Assembly (NCBI GenBank): GCA_002309345.1 | Contig: DBWZ01000002.1 | Coordinates: forward strand, 98,237 to 162,236 | DNA length: 64,000 nt | Origin: Pseudobutyrivibrio sp. UBA1225 | GTDB lineage: Bacteria > Bacillota > Clostridia > Lachnospirales > Lachnospiraceae | Direction of reading: 5' to 3' | In this document: one piece after another, positions 7,232-16,492 of the stretch | How the letters are laid out: every line of letters starts with the position of its first letter | Position numbering within the stretch: position 1 is the first letter of the stretch | Position numbers and translations under genes: made by a program | The notes under the pieces: generated by a model | What the model was told of the DNA's origin: nothing | The model's database searches: none | The model's input: only the letters and a program-made list of their open reading frames with translations

Positions 7232-8710
7232 ATGATTTTTAGTTCTTATATTTTTATATTTATATTTTTACCTATTACCATGCTGGTATATTTCCTAGTA
7301 GGAAAGCTTAAAAATAGGGCAATCAACAATTATATATTGTTAATAGCGTCACTTGTTTTTTTATTTTATGGATTTAACTATATAGGTATTATCTCGGCTT
7401 TGATTAGTGTTGCATTTAACTTTTCTATATATAAGTTGTTAACTACAAAAGAGAAATTTGATCAATATAAGAAATACATATTATTTATAGGTGTAGCAGT
7501 TAATGCAAGTGGTTTGCTGATTTTTAAATACTATAATACATTTGTTTATTATATTGACAGAGTACGAAATGTAAGTTTTGTAGAGCAAAATATAATTCTT
7601 CCGTTAGGAATTAGCTTTTACACCTTTCAACAAATTGCTTTTCTGATAGATGCTTATAGAGCAGAAGTAGAGGAGTGCAATCTTTTAGAGTACAGCTTGT
7701 TTGTTTGCTATTTTCCTAGAATAATTTCGGGACCTATTATAGGTGGTTCCCAGTTTCTACCACAGATAAAAGATTCAAATAAGCTTAAATTTAACTACGA
7801 GAACTTTAACAAGGGCCTGTATAGATTTTCTGTAGGTCTTGCCAAAAAGGTTCTTATAGCAGATGTTTTGGTAACACCTGCAACAGAAGTGTTTTCAAAT
7901 CCAGAGGGATACTTTGCGCTTAATATGTTAATTGGTGTTTTGGCATACACCTTTGAGATATATTTTGATTTTAGTGGATACTGTGATATGGCTGTCGGGG
8001 TATCAAAGATGCTCAATATTGATATACCAGAGAATTTCAACAGCCCATATAAGGCTGTAAATATAAAAGATTTCTGGGGTAGATGGCATATTACACTTAC
8101 AGATTTTCTGACAAAGTATATATATATACCTCTCGGAGGAAGCAGAAAAGGCGTAACACGTACTTATATTAACATTTTGATTATCTTTATTATTAGTGGT
8201 TTGTGGCATGGTTCTGGTAGAATGAAGCTTTTTTTAATATGGGGAATCAGCCATGGAATAGCGATGATAGTATATAGATTATTTAGGAAGTCGATAGATA
8301 AATGGCATCCTGCATTTGGCTGGTTTGCAACTTTTTCGTTCGTAAGTTTGACTTGGATTCCGTTTGGTGTTGATAGTATAGAAAAGGTACGAGTGATTTT
8401 TTCGAATCTTTTTAATTTAAACGGAATATCTGCATTATCTAGAATTATAGTGGATGGTTTCAAAACACCAGAAATTACTTTTATTGAGACTCAGTTCCCA
8501 CGGTTTACAATCTTTAGTACGCAACCATGTTTATATCCGATAATATTTATGATGGTAATTTTTGTTTTTGTTTTGAACACAAAGAATGCAAAGGAAGTTA
8601 CTGATGAGTTTAAGACAAACATTAGACTATCATTAACAACAGTATTTTTGCTGGTTTGTAGTATAATCTCTATCAGCGGTATTGGAACATTTATTTATGC
8701 CGGATTTTAA
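7232..8710 (+). CDS. MBOAT family O-acyltransferase (AlgI/DltB-like)
   Basis: 492 residues with about ten or more membrane helices. The MBOAT signature is present: a region around Trp-Gly-Arg-Trp-His-Ile-Thr and the catalytic His at about residue 326 in Gly-Leu-Trp-His-Gly. The enzyme moves an acyl group across the membrane for O-acetylation or D-alanylation of an extracellular polymer. The next gene encodes an SGNH-like protein, the usual partner that completes transfer on the outside (as AlgJ/AlgX or DltD do). No dltA or dltC is nearby, so O-acetylation is more likely than D-alanylation. Intergenic distance to the partner is 23 bp. Confidence 0.88.
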   Translation: MIFSSYIFIFIFLPITMLVYFLVGKLKNRAINNYILLIASLVFLFYGFNYIGIISALISVAFNFSIYKLLTTKEKFDQYKKYILFIGVAVNASGLLIFKYYNTFVYYIDRVRNVSFVEQNIILPLGISFYTFQQIAFLIDAYRAEVEECNLLEYSLFVCYFPRIISGPIIGGSQFLPQIKDSNKLKFNYENFNKGLYRFSVGLAKKVLIADVLVTPATEVFSNPEGYFALNMLIGVLAYTFEIYFDFSGYCDMAVGVSKMLNIDIPENFNSPYKAVNIKDFWGRWHITLTDFLTKYIYIPLGGSRKGVTRTYINILIIFIISGLWHGSGRMKLFLIWGISHGIAMIVYRLFRKSIDKWHPAFGWFATFSFVSLTWIPFGVDSIEKVRVIFSNLFNLNGISALSRIIVDGFKTPEITFIETQFPRFTIFSTQPCLYPIIFMMVIFVFVLNTKNAKEVTDEFKTNIRLSLTTVFLLVCSIISISGIGTFIYAGF

Positions 8711-8733
8711 TTCGTATTAACTAGGAGCATTAT

Positions 8734-9813
8734 ATGAGTAATAAAACATGGGGTAGAACAACAATGGCGCTGACAATATTTTTGTTGGCGATTATAGGTG
8801 GATTTGTAGTCTTGGTAGATCCCTTTTTTCATTATCATAAACCTTTAAAATCTTTAGAATACAAGTTACATAGTGAGTGGTATCAAAATGATGGTATAGC
8901 TAGAAATTTCGAATATGATGCTATCATTACGGGTACTAGCATGACAGAAATGACAAACACCTCGGAAATGGATAAGCTGTTTGGAACAAAATCTGTAAAA
9001 ATTCCTTATGGAGGCGGTTCATATTACCAGATTGACTCTTTGATAGCGCAGGCAGCAAAATCAAATCCTAATCTAAAAATCGTCATAAGAGGACTGGATT
9101 TTAACAGATTGGTGACGGATAGTGTTGACGCTGTCAGAGGAGATGTCCCTTTTCCAGAATATTTATATAATGACAATCCTTTTGATGATGTAAACTACAT
9201 ATTTAACAAATCTGTTCTTCTTAACGAAGCAATGGCTACCATCTTCTACACAAAAGAGGGTAATAAAACAACTTCATTTGATGAATATGCTAGATGGGAA
9301 GGCAATTATGAATATGGATTGACTGAGACGATGGTGTATAATCACTTGCAAGTTGAGAAAAAAGAATCATTGCCAATTGACGAAGAAGAGTATAAAAAGA
9401 TTGAAGAAAACATTCGTGTAAATGTTATAAAAACAGCAAAAGAAAATCCCAGCATAGATTTTTATTATTTTATTCCTCCATACAGTATATATGCTTTTGA
9501 TTCATATAATCGTGAGGGTGAATTGAATAAATTTTTGGAATATCATAAGCGTGCCATGGCTATGATGCTTGAAGTTCCTAATATAAAACTATTCTCGTTT
9601 ATGGATTTTTACGAGGTTATTGAGAATCTTGATAATTATCGAGACGAATATCATTATGGAATGTGGATAAATAGCATTTTATTGCAGAAATTGAAGGATG
9701 AAGAGCATAGGGTCACAAAAGATAACTTCGAATCTTATTGCAAGGAAATTGATAATTATTATTTAAACTATGATTATGATTCATTGTTTGAAGTTGAAGA
9801 AAAAGTAGAGTGA
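8734..9813 (+). CDS. Membrane-anchored SGNH-like protein, partner of MBOAT
   Basis: 359 residues. One N-terminal membrane helix (about 10-30) anchors an outside domain. Gly-Thr-Ser-Met-Thr at about residue 69 looks like the SGNH block I with nucleophile Ser, and Gly-Gly-Gly-Ser-Tyr-Tyr follows in the block II position. This matches DltD/AlgX-like hydrolase-fold proteins that finish O-acylation together with an MBOAT transporter. The C-terminal Asp-x-x-His pair is less clear (Asp-Glu-Tyr-His-Tyr-Gly near 305 is a candidate). It follows the MBOAT gene directly and ends with a short charged tail. Confidence 0.68.
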   Translation: MSNKTWGRTTMALTIFLLAIIGGFVVLVDPFFHYHKPLKSLEYKLHSEWYQNDGIARNFEYDAIITGTSMTEMTNTSEMDKLFGTKSVKIPYGGGSYYQIDSLIAQAAKSNPNLKIVIRGLDFNRLVTDSVDAVRGDVPFPEYLYNDNPFDDVNYIFNKSVLLNEAMATIFYTKEGNKTTSFDEYARWEGNYEYGLTETMVYNHLQVEKKESLPIDEEEYKKIEENIRVNVIKTAKENPSIDFYYFIPPYSIYAFDSYNREGELNKFLEYHKRAMAMMLEVPNIKLFSFMDFYEVIENLDNYRDEYHYGMWINSILLQKLKDEEHRVTKDNFESYCKEIDNYYLNYDYDSLFEVEEKVE

Positions 9814-9852
9814 TATCGCATGGCTCAAAAGGATATTCAAAGGAGAGAATAA

Positions 9853-9971
9853 GTCCTCGAAAGCTACGGCTTGTTCGGATTTGAGATAATTCTGTATAAC
9901 AACTATGGATTGTATGGAAACTATGGACATAGTTCTCACACAAGTCATAAAACCCGAACATACAGGAGGAC
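9853..9971. repeat. Imperfect 119-bp inverted-repeat element, MITE-like
   Basis: The outer arms GTCCTC/GAGGAC are followed inward by TGTTCGG (9872-9878)/CCCGAACA (9953-9960) and AACTATG/CATAGTT, giving a long imperfect hairpin. It fills much of the 339-base gap between 9814 and 10152. A 77-codon frame across it encodes a Tyr/Thr/Arg-rich low-complexity peptide and is not taken as a gene. Confidence 0.35.
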
Positions 9972-10152
9972 AACAAAAAACAAGGATAGTTTTTTCTGCG
10001 ATTTCGAGTACAAATTTACGCTGCCTTTGACAAATACTTTCCTTGAATACAAAGAAACTATAATGTATATTTATTATAATAATTCTTCGCAGTATGTATT
10101 TTAAAATATTGACGATGTAAGAGACTATTAGAAAGAAAGTAGGAATAATTAC

Positions 10153-11628
10153 ATGAATAAATTAAAAAATATAAAGTTGAATTATAAATTCATTCTGATT
10201 ATTGGCTACATATTATTAGTTGGCCCAATATTGTATAGTTTGTTTTGGTCTGTACCTGCATCAGATGACTTTATATATGGTTCGTTTGTTTCGTCCGACA
10301 ACGTGATAGTAAATGCACTGGCATATTTGAAATATACTTTTTGGACCGGTAGTTGTAGATGGGTCATATTTTTCTTTCAAAAATGTATAAATCCATTAAA
10401 CATATACTCTATTTGGGGTGTTCATGTAGGGCATAAATATGGTGCATTTGTAATAGTTGTTTTTATGGTTTGCTTGTTATTAATCGTACATAGTCTGAGA
10501 TTTATAATAGGTGAGTTAATAGATGATGAAAGGATGAAAGCTATACTGGTATTCCTATTTACTGCTATCCTTTTTTCAACATATTATTATAGCGAGGTTT
10601 ATAATTGGTACACAGGAGCAACAGCCTATGCTGTTCCATTTTCTTTTACATTGTTGCTATATACATATATAATCAGATACTTTAAGTATGGTGCCAGTAA
10701 AAAAGATTATATAATGCTTTTTATAATTGGTCTTTTACCAATTACAAATGAGTTTCTTTGCGTACCAGTGGGCGGAATATATCTTTTATATTATATTAAA
10801 AATTATAAAACCGCAGACAAATCTAGAAGAATAAAAGATATCATTCCGTTGGTATATTATATAATCATGGGATGTACTGTGGTTTTTTCACCAGGCACAC
10901 TTACTAGATGGGAAAAGAGTAATGTTACGACGCCTAAATGGAGATCGATTCTACAAGCATTTATCAATGTTATAGTAAGAATAAAAGATATCATAATAGA
11001 ACATCCGCTTGCTGTTGTTTTACTGCTGATAATTTTCTTTATCGGAGTTATGACAAAAGGTAAAAAAAATCATGATATAAAGCTTTATATTGTAGTATTT
11101 GGTCTTGTGATTATCGGTGCAATGCTACCATATTGCTTGGGTAAGGGGTATGTAACTACTTATATGGATGTTAGAATGTATTACATCCTGGATTATTATC
11201 TCCTGCTTAGCATGTGTTTTCTTACACTTATGTTTGGTCAAAATTTCGCGAACCATTTTGATATTAATATTAATCAATCAGCATTAATTAGATGGGGATT
11301 AATAATTGGAATGTTTTCTTATCTGGTTTTAATTCCACAATATGCGTTTATGAAAATCCCTCAGGTGGATATTATAAAAAAGGCTGGATTAATAAAAGAA
11401 AACTATTTATTATGGGATGGTATTTTAAGCGAGATTGAAAATAGTGACGAAGATGATGTTGTGCTTACAAGAGAAAAAGAAATGGATTGGATACCATATT
11501 TCTTATATGTCGGTGTTGAGCCTGAAAATGTGTATGACCAGTCCTTTGATGTTATAACACCTATAGATGAGATTATGATTAATACTTATTATAAAAAGAA
11601 GTCAATTGTGCTTCATTATGAAAAATAG
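10153..11628 (+). CDS. Polytopic membrane protein, GT-C/DUF6056-like
   Basis: 491 residues with about eleven membrane helices. The first outer loop after helix 1 contains Ala-Ser-Asp-Asp-Phe, similar to the acidic pair that binds the polyprenyl-phosphate sugar donor in GT-C glycosyltransferases; the overall pattern fits the DUF6056 group. The soluble C-terminal part is only about 70 residues. It likely decorates a surface glycan, together with the adjacent SGNH protein. A -10-like TATAAT (10059-10064) lies upstream; a TTGACA at 10027 is 26 bp away, too far to pair with it. A terminator at 11646 closes the unit. Confidence 0.6.
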   Translation: MNKLKNIKLNYKFILIIGYILLVGPILYSLFWSVPASDDFIYGSFVSSDNVIVNALAYLKYTFWTGSCRWVIFFFQKCINPLNIYSIWGVHVGHKYGAFVIVVFMVCLLLIVHSLRFIIGELIDDERMKAILVFLFTAILFSTYYYSEVYNWYTGATAYAVPFSFTLLLYTYIIRYFKYGASKKDYIMLFIIGLLPITNEFLCVPVGGIYLLYYIKNYKTADKSRRIKDIIPLVYYIIMGCTVVFSPGTLTRWEKSNVTTPKWRSILQAFINVIVRIKDIIIEHPLAVVLLLIIFFIGVMTKGKKNHDIKLYIVVFGLVIIGAMLPYCLGKGYVTTYMDVRMYYILDYYLLLSMCFLTLMFGQNFANHFDININQSALIRWGLIIGMFSYLVLIPQYAFMKIPQVDIIKKAGLIKENYLLWDGILSEIENSDEDDVVLTREKEMDWIPYFLYVGVEPENVYDQSFDVITPIDEIMINTYYKKKSIVLHYEK

Positions 11629-11645
11629 TATTTGATAATTGAAGT

Positions 11646-11679
11646 AAAAACTGACCATTAAGTATAGTGGTCAGTTTTT
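11646..11679 (+). terminator. Strong Rho-independent terminator
   Basis: AAAAACTGACCA (11646-11657) pairs with TGGTCAGTTTTT (11668-11679), a perfect 12-bp stem ending in a T run. Confidence 0.85.
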
Positions 11680-11713
11680 CGTTTGGTTTCTATACGAAAA
11701 GAGGAATAAAGTT

Positions 11714-13129
11714 TTGATACGTTTCATAAAATTAATAATTAAATGTATTCTAGTGACTGTGCCTATATGGGGCATGTCTCTTTTTCTGTGTCTTGGAAAG
11801 GAATACTATAGTAATGAAGATTTTGGATACACTTGGTGGAATCAAGAATTAACACAAAATCATCAAGAAAAACATTACAAGTGTGTGATATTAGGAGATT
11901 CTTCGTGTAACTCAGCATATATGCCAGAAGTAATATCAGATTCCATGATTAATCTTTCTATCGGTGGATGCTCTACTGTGGAAGAATATTATGTTCTAGA
12001 AGACTATTTAGCTAACAACAAAGCCCCAACAGATGTATTCTTATCCTTCCATGATTCGCATTTAAAATATACAGAAGCTTATTGGGATAAGATTGTTCCA
12101 GCTCACAGATTAAATTTGAGACAGAATCTGGAAATTATTTATAACTCTATGCGTTTTGATGATGAGTCATTCAAAAAAAAGGGGGCAATAGCTGAATATC
12201 TTGCAGCAGAATGTTATTTTCCAAGCAAATACATAACGTCTTTACAAAACTCAATTGGGGAAAATAGATTCCAGAAGCTAGAAATGGCATATGACAAAAT
12301 AGAGCTTCACGGTGGTAGATACACTACCCTTGGAAAAACAGAGTTTGTCACAGCTCAGGATAGAGTATATTCTGAGATGCTTGTAAAGCCGATGTACGAT
12401 TATTACTTTACAAAGACTATTGACCTTTGTACTGCTAACAACATTAATGTTCATATAGTCAAACCGCCTGTACCTGATAATTCGGTAATGACATTAGATT
12501 ATCAGAAGCAGGTGATTCAGTATTATAATTCTTTCGCAGAAAGATACGATAATGTAACCTTTAACTGGGATATACCGATTTATGATCGCAAAATGTTTGC
12601 GGATGAGATTCATCTTAACAATGATGGGGCCTTAGCATTTAGTGAATATATTAAGACTCAGTTTAAAGATATATTTCCTGAAGCTAGATACACATCAGAC
12701 ATGATGGCTGCGGTAAATGATAGTATTCAGCAAGAGAATATTTTAGAATACTTAATGCGCTTTATTGGAGATAGAGATTACACTGTGCTTATTTATGATA
12801 ACAAAGATGTGATAGAACAGTTTAGAAATCTGGTCACAACTCCAAATGAGTTGGAGGTTGCAAGAATATCTGATGCTGAACTCCCAGAGGAGCAATACAA
12901 CAAAATGTATGTAGGTTCCAATTTTGATGACCAACAAAAGGAATTCGACATCAGAGAAGAAAATGGAAGTTTTTTGGTAAGTGCTCCAAATGCCGTAGAA
13001 AATCGCTGGATTATTCCAGATAGAGCTGCTATTAGCTTATGCATTATTGATAATGTAAATGACGAAGTGGTTGCTATTAAGAATGTAGAATATTCTTCAA
13101 ACAATACTTTTGTGAATTATACTTTTTAA
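11714..13129 (+). CDS. Membrane-anchored SGNH/GDSL-like esterase or acyltransferase
   Basis: 471 residues starting at TTG 11714, with GAGGAATAAA about ten bases upstream. One N-terminal membrane helix (about 5-28) leads to an extracytoplasmic SGNH domain: Gly-Asp-Ser-Ser-Cys-Asn (block I, near residue 60), Ile-Gly-Gly (block II) and Asp-Glu-Ile-His-Leu (block V, near 300) supply the Ser-Asp-His set. A C-terminal domain of about 150 residues has no assigned family. Proteins of this type add or remove acetyl groups on surface polysaccharide. The gene sits between a GT-C-like gene and the glycan cluster. Its base composition is AT-rich like the genes before it and unlike the higher-GC genes that start at 13143. 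Confidence 0.72.
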   Translation: MIRFIKLIIKCILVTVPIWGMSLFLCLGKEYYSNEDFGYTWWNQELTQNHQEKHYKCVILGDSSCNSAYMPEVISDSMINLSIGGCSTVEEYYVLEDYLANNKAPTDVFLSFHDSHLKYTEAYWDKIVPAHRLNLRQNLEIIYNSMRFDDESFKKKGAIAEYLAAECYFPSKYITSLQNSIGENRFQKLEMAYDKIELHGGRYTTLGKTEFVTAQDRVYSEMLVKPMYDYYFTKTIDLCTANNINVHIVKPPVPDNSVMTLDYQKQVIQYYNSFAERYDNVTFNWDIPIYDRKMFADEIHLNNDGALAFSEYIKTQFKDIFPEARYTSDMMAAVNDSIQQENILEYLMRFIGDRDYTVLIYDNKDVIEQFRNLVTTPNELEVARISDAELPEEQYNKMYVGSNFDDQQKEFDIREENGSFLVSAPNAVENRWIIPDRAAISLCIIDNVNDEVVAIKNVEYSSNNTFVNYTF

Positions 13130-13142
13130 AAAAGGAAGAACA

Positions 13143-14222
13143 ATGTCAAAAATAATTATATTCGCCAACAACTCCGGCGGCTTATACGACTTCAGGAAAG
13201 AGCTAATATCTGAGCTTATATCCCGGGGTAATAGTGTGATTGCCTACACACCCTTTGATACCAATCTAGATGATTTGCGCGGATTAGGTCTTGACTTGCG
13301 GGAGATTCAGATTGACCGTCGAGGTATTAATCCTAAAACGGATTTACGGTTATTTAAGGAGTTTTGCAAAATAGTGAAATCCGAAAAGCCGGATTTGGTT
13401 ATCACCTACACTATCAAGCCAAATGTGTACGGTGGTATGGCATGCCGTAGATACAAGGTGCCATACGCAATCAATATCACCGGTCTTGGCACAGCATTTC
13501 AAAATCCGGGATTGGTCAAAACCATTGCTACAACTCTCTATAAAGTGGCATGCAAAAAGGCCAAGGTTGTATTTTTTGAAAACGCTGGCAACCGCGAGAT
13601 TTTTGTTGAAAGTAAAATCGTTGAAACGGACCGCACCCATGTGCTAAATGGTGCAGGCGTAAACACAGAATACTTCTCAGTTCAAGAATATCCAAATTCT
13701 GATGCGACAAAGTTTTTATTCGTAGGCCGTATTATGCAGGAAAAGGGCATGGACGAACTCTTAGAAGCCATGAAGCGACTTGTGGCAGATGGTGAGCAGG
13801 TCGAACTTCACGTAGTTGGCGGTTACGAAGAATCATATAAAGAAATAATAGATAAATATCAGAACGAAGGGTGGCTTTTCTATCATGGCTACCAGCTTGA
13901 TGTGCGTCCATTTATTGGCGAATCTAGCTGTTTTGTGTTACCATCATGGCATGAGGGCATGGCAAACACCAACCTTGAGTGTGCTGCCTCAGGCAGGCCT
14001 GTTATCACTTCCAAGATTCACGGCTGCATGGAGGCCGTAGAGGACGGCGTATCAGGATATCTGGCAAAGTGCAAGGATGTAGATTCCTTATACGAAAAGA
14101 TGAAGCAATTTATTAGTTTGTCATACGAGCAGCGCCGCGAAATGGGCCTTGCAGGCCGCAAGCGCATGGAAGAAATCTTCGACAAAAAAGCAGTTGTTGA
14201 AGACACCATAAATTATTTATAA
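13143..14222 (+). CDS. GT4 family glycosyltransferase (PglA-like)
   Basis: 359 residues with the two Rossmann-like domains of GT-B enzymes. Visible marks are the N-terminal Asn-Asn-Ser-Gly-Gly loop, Asn-Ile-Thr-Gly-Leu-Gly-Thr at about 110, Phe-Val-Gly-Arg at about 192, and Pro-Ser-Trp-His-Glu-Gly-Met-Ala-Asn at about 265, the E-x7-E donor-binding region. The overall pattern resembles PglA/WbnH-type enzymes that add the second sugar to undecaprenyl-diphosphate-bacillosamine, which fits the PglC/D/E/F-like genes downstream. It is the first gene of the higher-GC part of the locus. Acceptor assignment is inferred from neighbours. Confidence 0.8.
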   Translation: MSKIIIFANNSGGLYDFRKELISELISRGNSVIAYTPFDTNLDDLRGLGLDLREIQIDRRGINPKTDLRLFKEFCKIVKSEKPDLVITYTIKPNVYGGMACRRYKVPYAINITGLGTAFQNPGLVKTIATTLYKVACKKAKVVFFENAGNREIFVESKIVETDRTHVLNGAGVNTEYFSVQEYPNSDATKFLFVGRIMQEKGMDELLEAMKRLVADGEQVELHVVGGYEESYKEIIDKYQNEGWLFYHGYQLDVRPFIGESSCFVLPSWHEGMANTNLECAASGRPVITSKIHGCMEAVEDGVSGYLAKCKDVDSLYEKMKQFISLSYEQRREMGLAGRKRMEEIFDKKAVVEDTINYL

Positions 14223-14226
14223 AATA

Positions 14227-14274
14227 GGCTTCCCCCTCAGGGGGAAGCTGTCTGCGAAGCAGACTGATGAGGGG
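14227..14274 (+). repeat. Double-hairpin REP-like repeat, copy 1
   Basis: Hairpin one is GCTTCCCCC (14228-14236)/GGGGGAAGC (14240-14248). Hairpin two is GTCTGC-GAA-GCAGAC (14250-14264). The element ends in TGATGAGGGG. Further copies are at 26357 and 27810, where the second stem reads GTCACC-GAA-GGTGAC, a compensatory change. Confidence 0.8.
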
Positions 14275-14282
14275 AAAGAATA

Positions 14283-15452
14283 ATGAATTTACCAACTACA
14301 CCCTTTTTTATCGTAAACACAGACAAAATCGATTCACTATACTCCGACATGGAATCACACTTCAAATCCAAATGGCCAGAAGGCATAATAGGCTATTCCT
14401 TCAAGACCAACAACTTTCCATGGATTATTAGCTACATGAAGTCTAAAGGCTTGTGGGCGGAGACGGTGTCGGCAGACGAATACGACTTGGCGATGGAATT
14501 GGGCTACAAACCAAATCAAATAATTTTAAATGGACCGGTAAAGGATCACGACGGATTTTTATTCGCCATCAAAAATGGTTCCATAGTAAATGTCGATTCT
14601 AATAGAGAATTGCAATGGCTCACAGAATTATCTCTGGCAGAGCTGGCGAAAGCTAGAATCGGCCTGAGGGTGAATTTTTGCATAGAAGACTACTGTCCTA
14701 GTGAATCCCAGTGTGGCGCCGACGATGGCCGCTTTGGTTTTTCCTATGAAACTGGTGATTTGAAAAAGGCGATTGATTTTTTACGGGAAAGAAGCATTCC
14801 TCTTTCAGGCTTACATCTGCACTGCAGCTCTAAAACCAGAAGCCTGAACATTTATAAGGCAATAGCTCAGGTCGCCTGCGAAATAATCAAAGCCTATGAT
14901 CTTACTCTAGATTATATAGACGTTGGCGGAGGCTTTTTCGGCGGTGTCCAAGGCAAGCCAACCTTCAAAGATTATTTTGATGCAATACACGAAATCATTC
15001 ACAATCAAAATGGCATCAATGCAAATCTAATAATAGAGCCGGGGATGTCTTTAATCGGGGCATCGGTGGACTATCACACATCAGTGATAGATGTGAAAAC
15101 AACCAAGAATAATACATTCGCAATTACGGATGGCAGCAGAACCCACATCGATCCACTTATGAAAAAATCTGGATACACATACGAAATATCACCTAAAGCA
15201 GGTGATGTCGACAGGGTAGGCGATGCTATACTTTGCGGATTTACATGCATGGAAGGAGATAGATTCTTTAAACTAAATGACGAAATAGCAGTTGGAGATA
15301 GAGTGATTTTTAAAAAAGTTGGTGCATATACTATGGGATTATCACCACAATTTATTGAATTTTATCCAACTGTATATGCTAAAATAGGGGATGAAATTAC
15401 GTTAATTAGAAAGAAAGTGACGGCTGAGCAGTTTAATCAGCTGAATAATTGA
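14283..15452 (+). CDS. PLP-dependent decarboxylase, LysA/NspC-like (fold type III)
   Basis: 389 residues. The alanine-racemase-like N-terminal barrel carries the PLP lysine in Tyr-Ser-Phe-Lys-Thr-Asn (about residue 41) and Gly-Gly-Gly-Phe-Phe-Gly near 220. The C-terminal beta domain includes Cys-Gly-Phe-Thr-Cys near 320. The family decarboxylates D-configured alpha carbons, as in diaminopimelate, carboxynorspermidine, ornithine or arginine. It lies 14 bp before an ATP-grasp ligase, and both sit inside the glycan cluster, so a role in making or attaching an amino-acid-derived substituent is more plausible than lysine synthesis. Substrate unknown. Confidence 0.75.
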   Translation: MNLPTTPFFIVNTDKIDSLYSDMESHFKSKWPEGIIGYSFKTNNFPWIISYMKSKGLWAETVSADEYDLAMELGYKPNQIILNGPVKDHDGFLFAIKNGSIVNVDSNRELQWLTELSLAELAKARIGLRVNFCIEDYCPSESQCGADDGRFGFSYETGDLKKAIDFLRERSIPLSGLHLHCSSKTRSLNIYKAIAQVACEIIKAYDLTLDYIDVGGGFFGGVQGKPTFKDYFDAIHEIIHNQNGINANLIIEPGMSLIGASVDYHTSVIDVKTTKNNTFAITDGSRTHIDPLMKKSGYTYEISPKAGDVDRVGDAILCGFTCMEGDRFFKLNDEIAVGDRVIFKKVGAYTMGLSPQFIEFYPTVYAKIGDEITLIRKKVTAEQFNQLNN

Positions 15453-15466
15453 TAAGAGGCTTTTAA

Positions 15467-16423
15467 ATGAATATTTTAATATTGAGTGCTGGTACAAGGA
15501 ATAAAATCGTCCAGTACTTCAAGAAGAACATGGAGGGGAAGGGTTGTGTAGTTGCCACAGATATGAGCGAGCTTGCTCCAGCAATCTATGAGGCAGACAA
15601 ATACTATTTAGTACCTTGCATCACTAGCAGAGATTATATCGATAAGATTAAAGACATTTGCAAGAAAGAACAAATTGGTGGCGTACTTAGTCTTATCGAT
15701 CCAGAGTTAAATCTACTTGCCGAGCACAAGGCGGAGTTTGATGAGATTGGTGTTACCATCATCGGTTCTGGTTTAGAGCAGTGCGACATAGCCTTGGACA
15801 AGTTCAAGATGTACAATTGGCTTGTGGAGCACGGCTACAAATGCGCCAAAAGCTTCATTGACAAGGATGCATTTTATCAGGCCCAGGAGGCAGGTCAGTT
15901 GACCTATCCTGTTTTTGTGAAGCCTGCTTGCGGTTCAGCTAGCATTGCTATTTCAGAGGCAGAGGACAAAGAAACAGTCGAGCTGTTGTTTAATCACAGC
16001 GATGATTTGATGGTGCAGGAATATCTCCGCGGTCAAGAAATTGGCGCAGATGTATATATCGACATGATATCCGGTGAGGTCATATCAATCTTCACCAAAA
16101 AGAAAATCAAAATGCGCGCCGGTGAGACAGACAAATCAGTCAGCTTCAAGGATGACAAGCTATTTGATTTAATCAAAAGGTTTGTTGCCGAGGCGGGTTA
16201 CCGTGGCCAGATTGATATCGATATTTTCGAATGTGATGGAGACTATTACATCTCCGAGGTCAATCCGCGATTCGGCGGTGGTTATCCACATGCCTACGAA
16301 TGTGGCGTCAACAACATGAAATACATAATCAACAACCTTGAGGGCAAGGTTAATCAGCCTGAAATCGGCAATTACGAAGAGGGCAAGTACATGATGAAGT
16401 ACAACGAAATCGCTATCATCTAG
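15467..16423 (+). CDS. ATP-grasp ligase (CarB/PylC-like)
   Basis: 318 residues. The N-terminal pre-ATP-grasp domain is followed by an ATP-binding region with Pro-Val-Phe-Val-Lys-Pro (about 148), Gln-Glu-Tyr-Leu-Arg-Gly-Gln-Glu (about 184) and the metal-binding Glu-Val-Asn-Pro-Arg-Phe-Gly-Gly-Gly-Tyr-Pro (about 265). Such enzymes form amide or acyl-phosphate-derived bonds between a carboxylate and an amine. Pairing with the upstream PLP decarboxylase suggests one pathway that produces a modified amino-acid group for the glycan. The exact reaction cannot be told from sequence. Confidence 0.78.
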   Translation: MNILILSAGTRNKIVQYFKKNMEGKGCVVATDMSELAPAIYEADKYYLVPCITSRDYIDKIKDICKKEQIGGVLSLIDPELNLLAEHKAEFDEIGVTIIGSGLEQCDIALDKFKMYNWLVEHGYKCAKSFIDKDAFYQAQEAGQLTYPVFVKPACGSASIAISEAEDKETVELLFNHSDDLMVQEYLRGQEIGADVYIDMISGEVISIFTKKKIKMRAGETDKSVSFKDDKLFDLIKRFVAEAGYRGQIDIDIFECDGDYYISEVNPRFGGGYPHAYECGVNNMKYIINNLEGKVNQPEIGNYEEGKYMMKYNEIAII

Positions 16424-16492
16424 CGATACAGCAATTTGAAAACAAAATGGGAGTTTTTTAAAAAAATGTATGTTAGAAATTAGGGGATCGAG

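Noticed and set aside
7232..9813. dlt operon for D-alanylation
   Set aside because: No dltA or dltC is near the MBOAT gene; the SGNH partner fits general O-acetylation better.
9871..10104. 77-codon open frame, Tyr/Thr/Arg-rich
   Set aside because: It runs across an inverted-repeat element, has no ribosome binding site and a low-complexity product.
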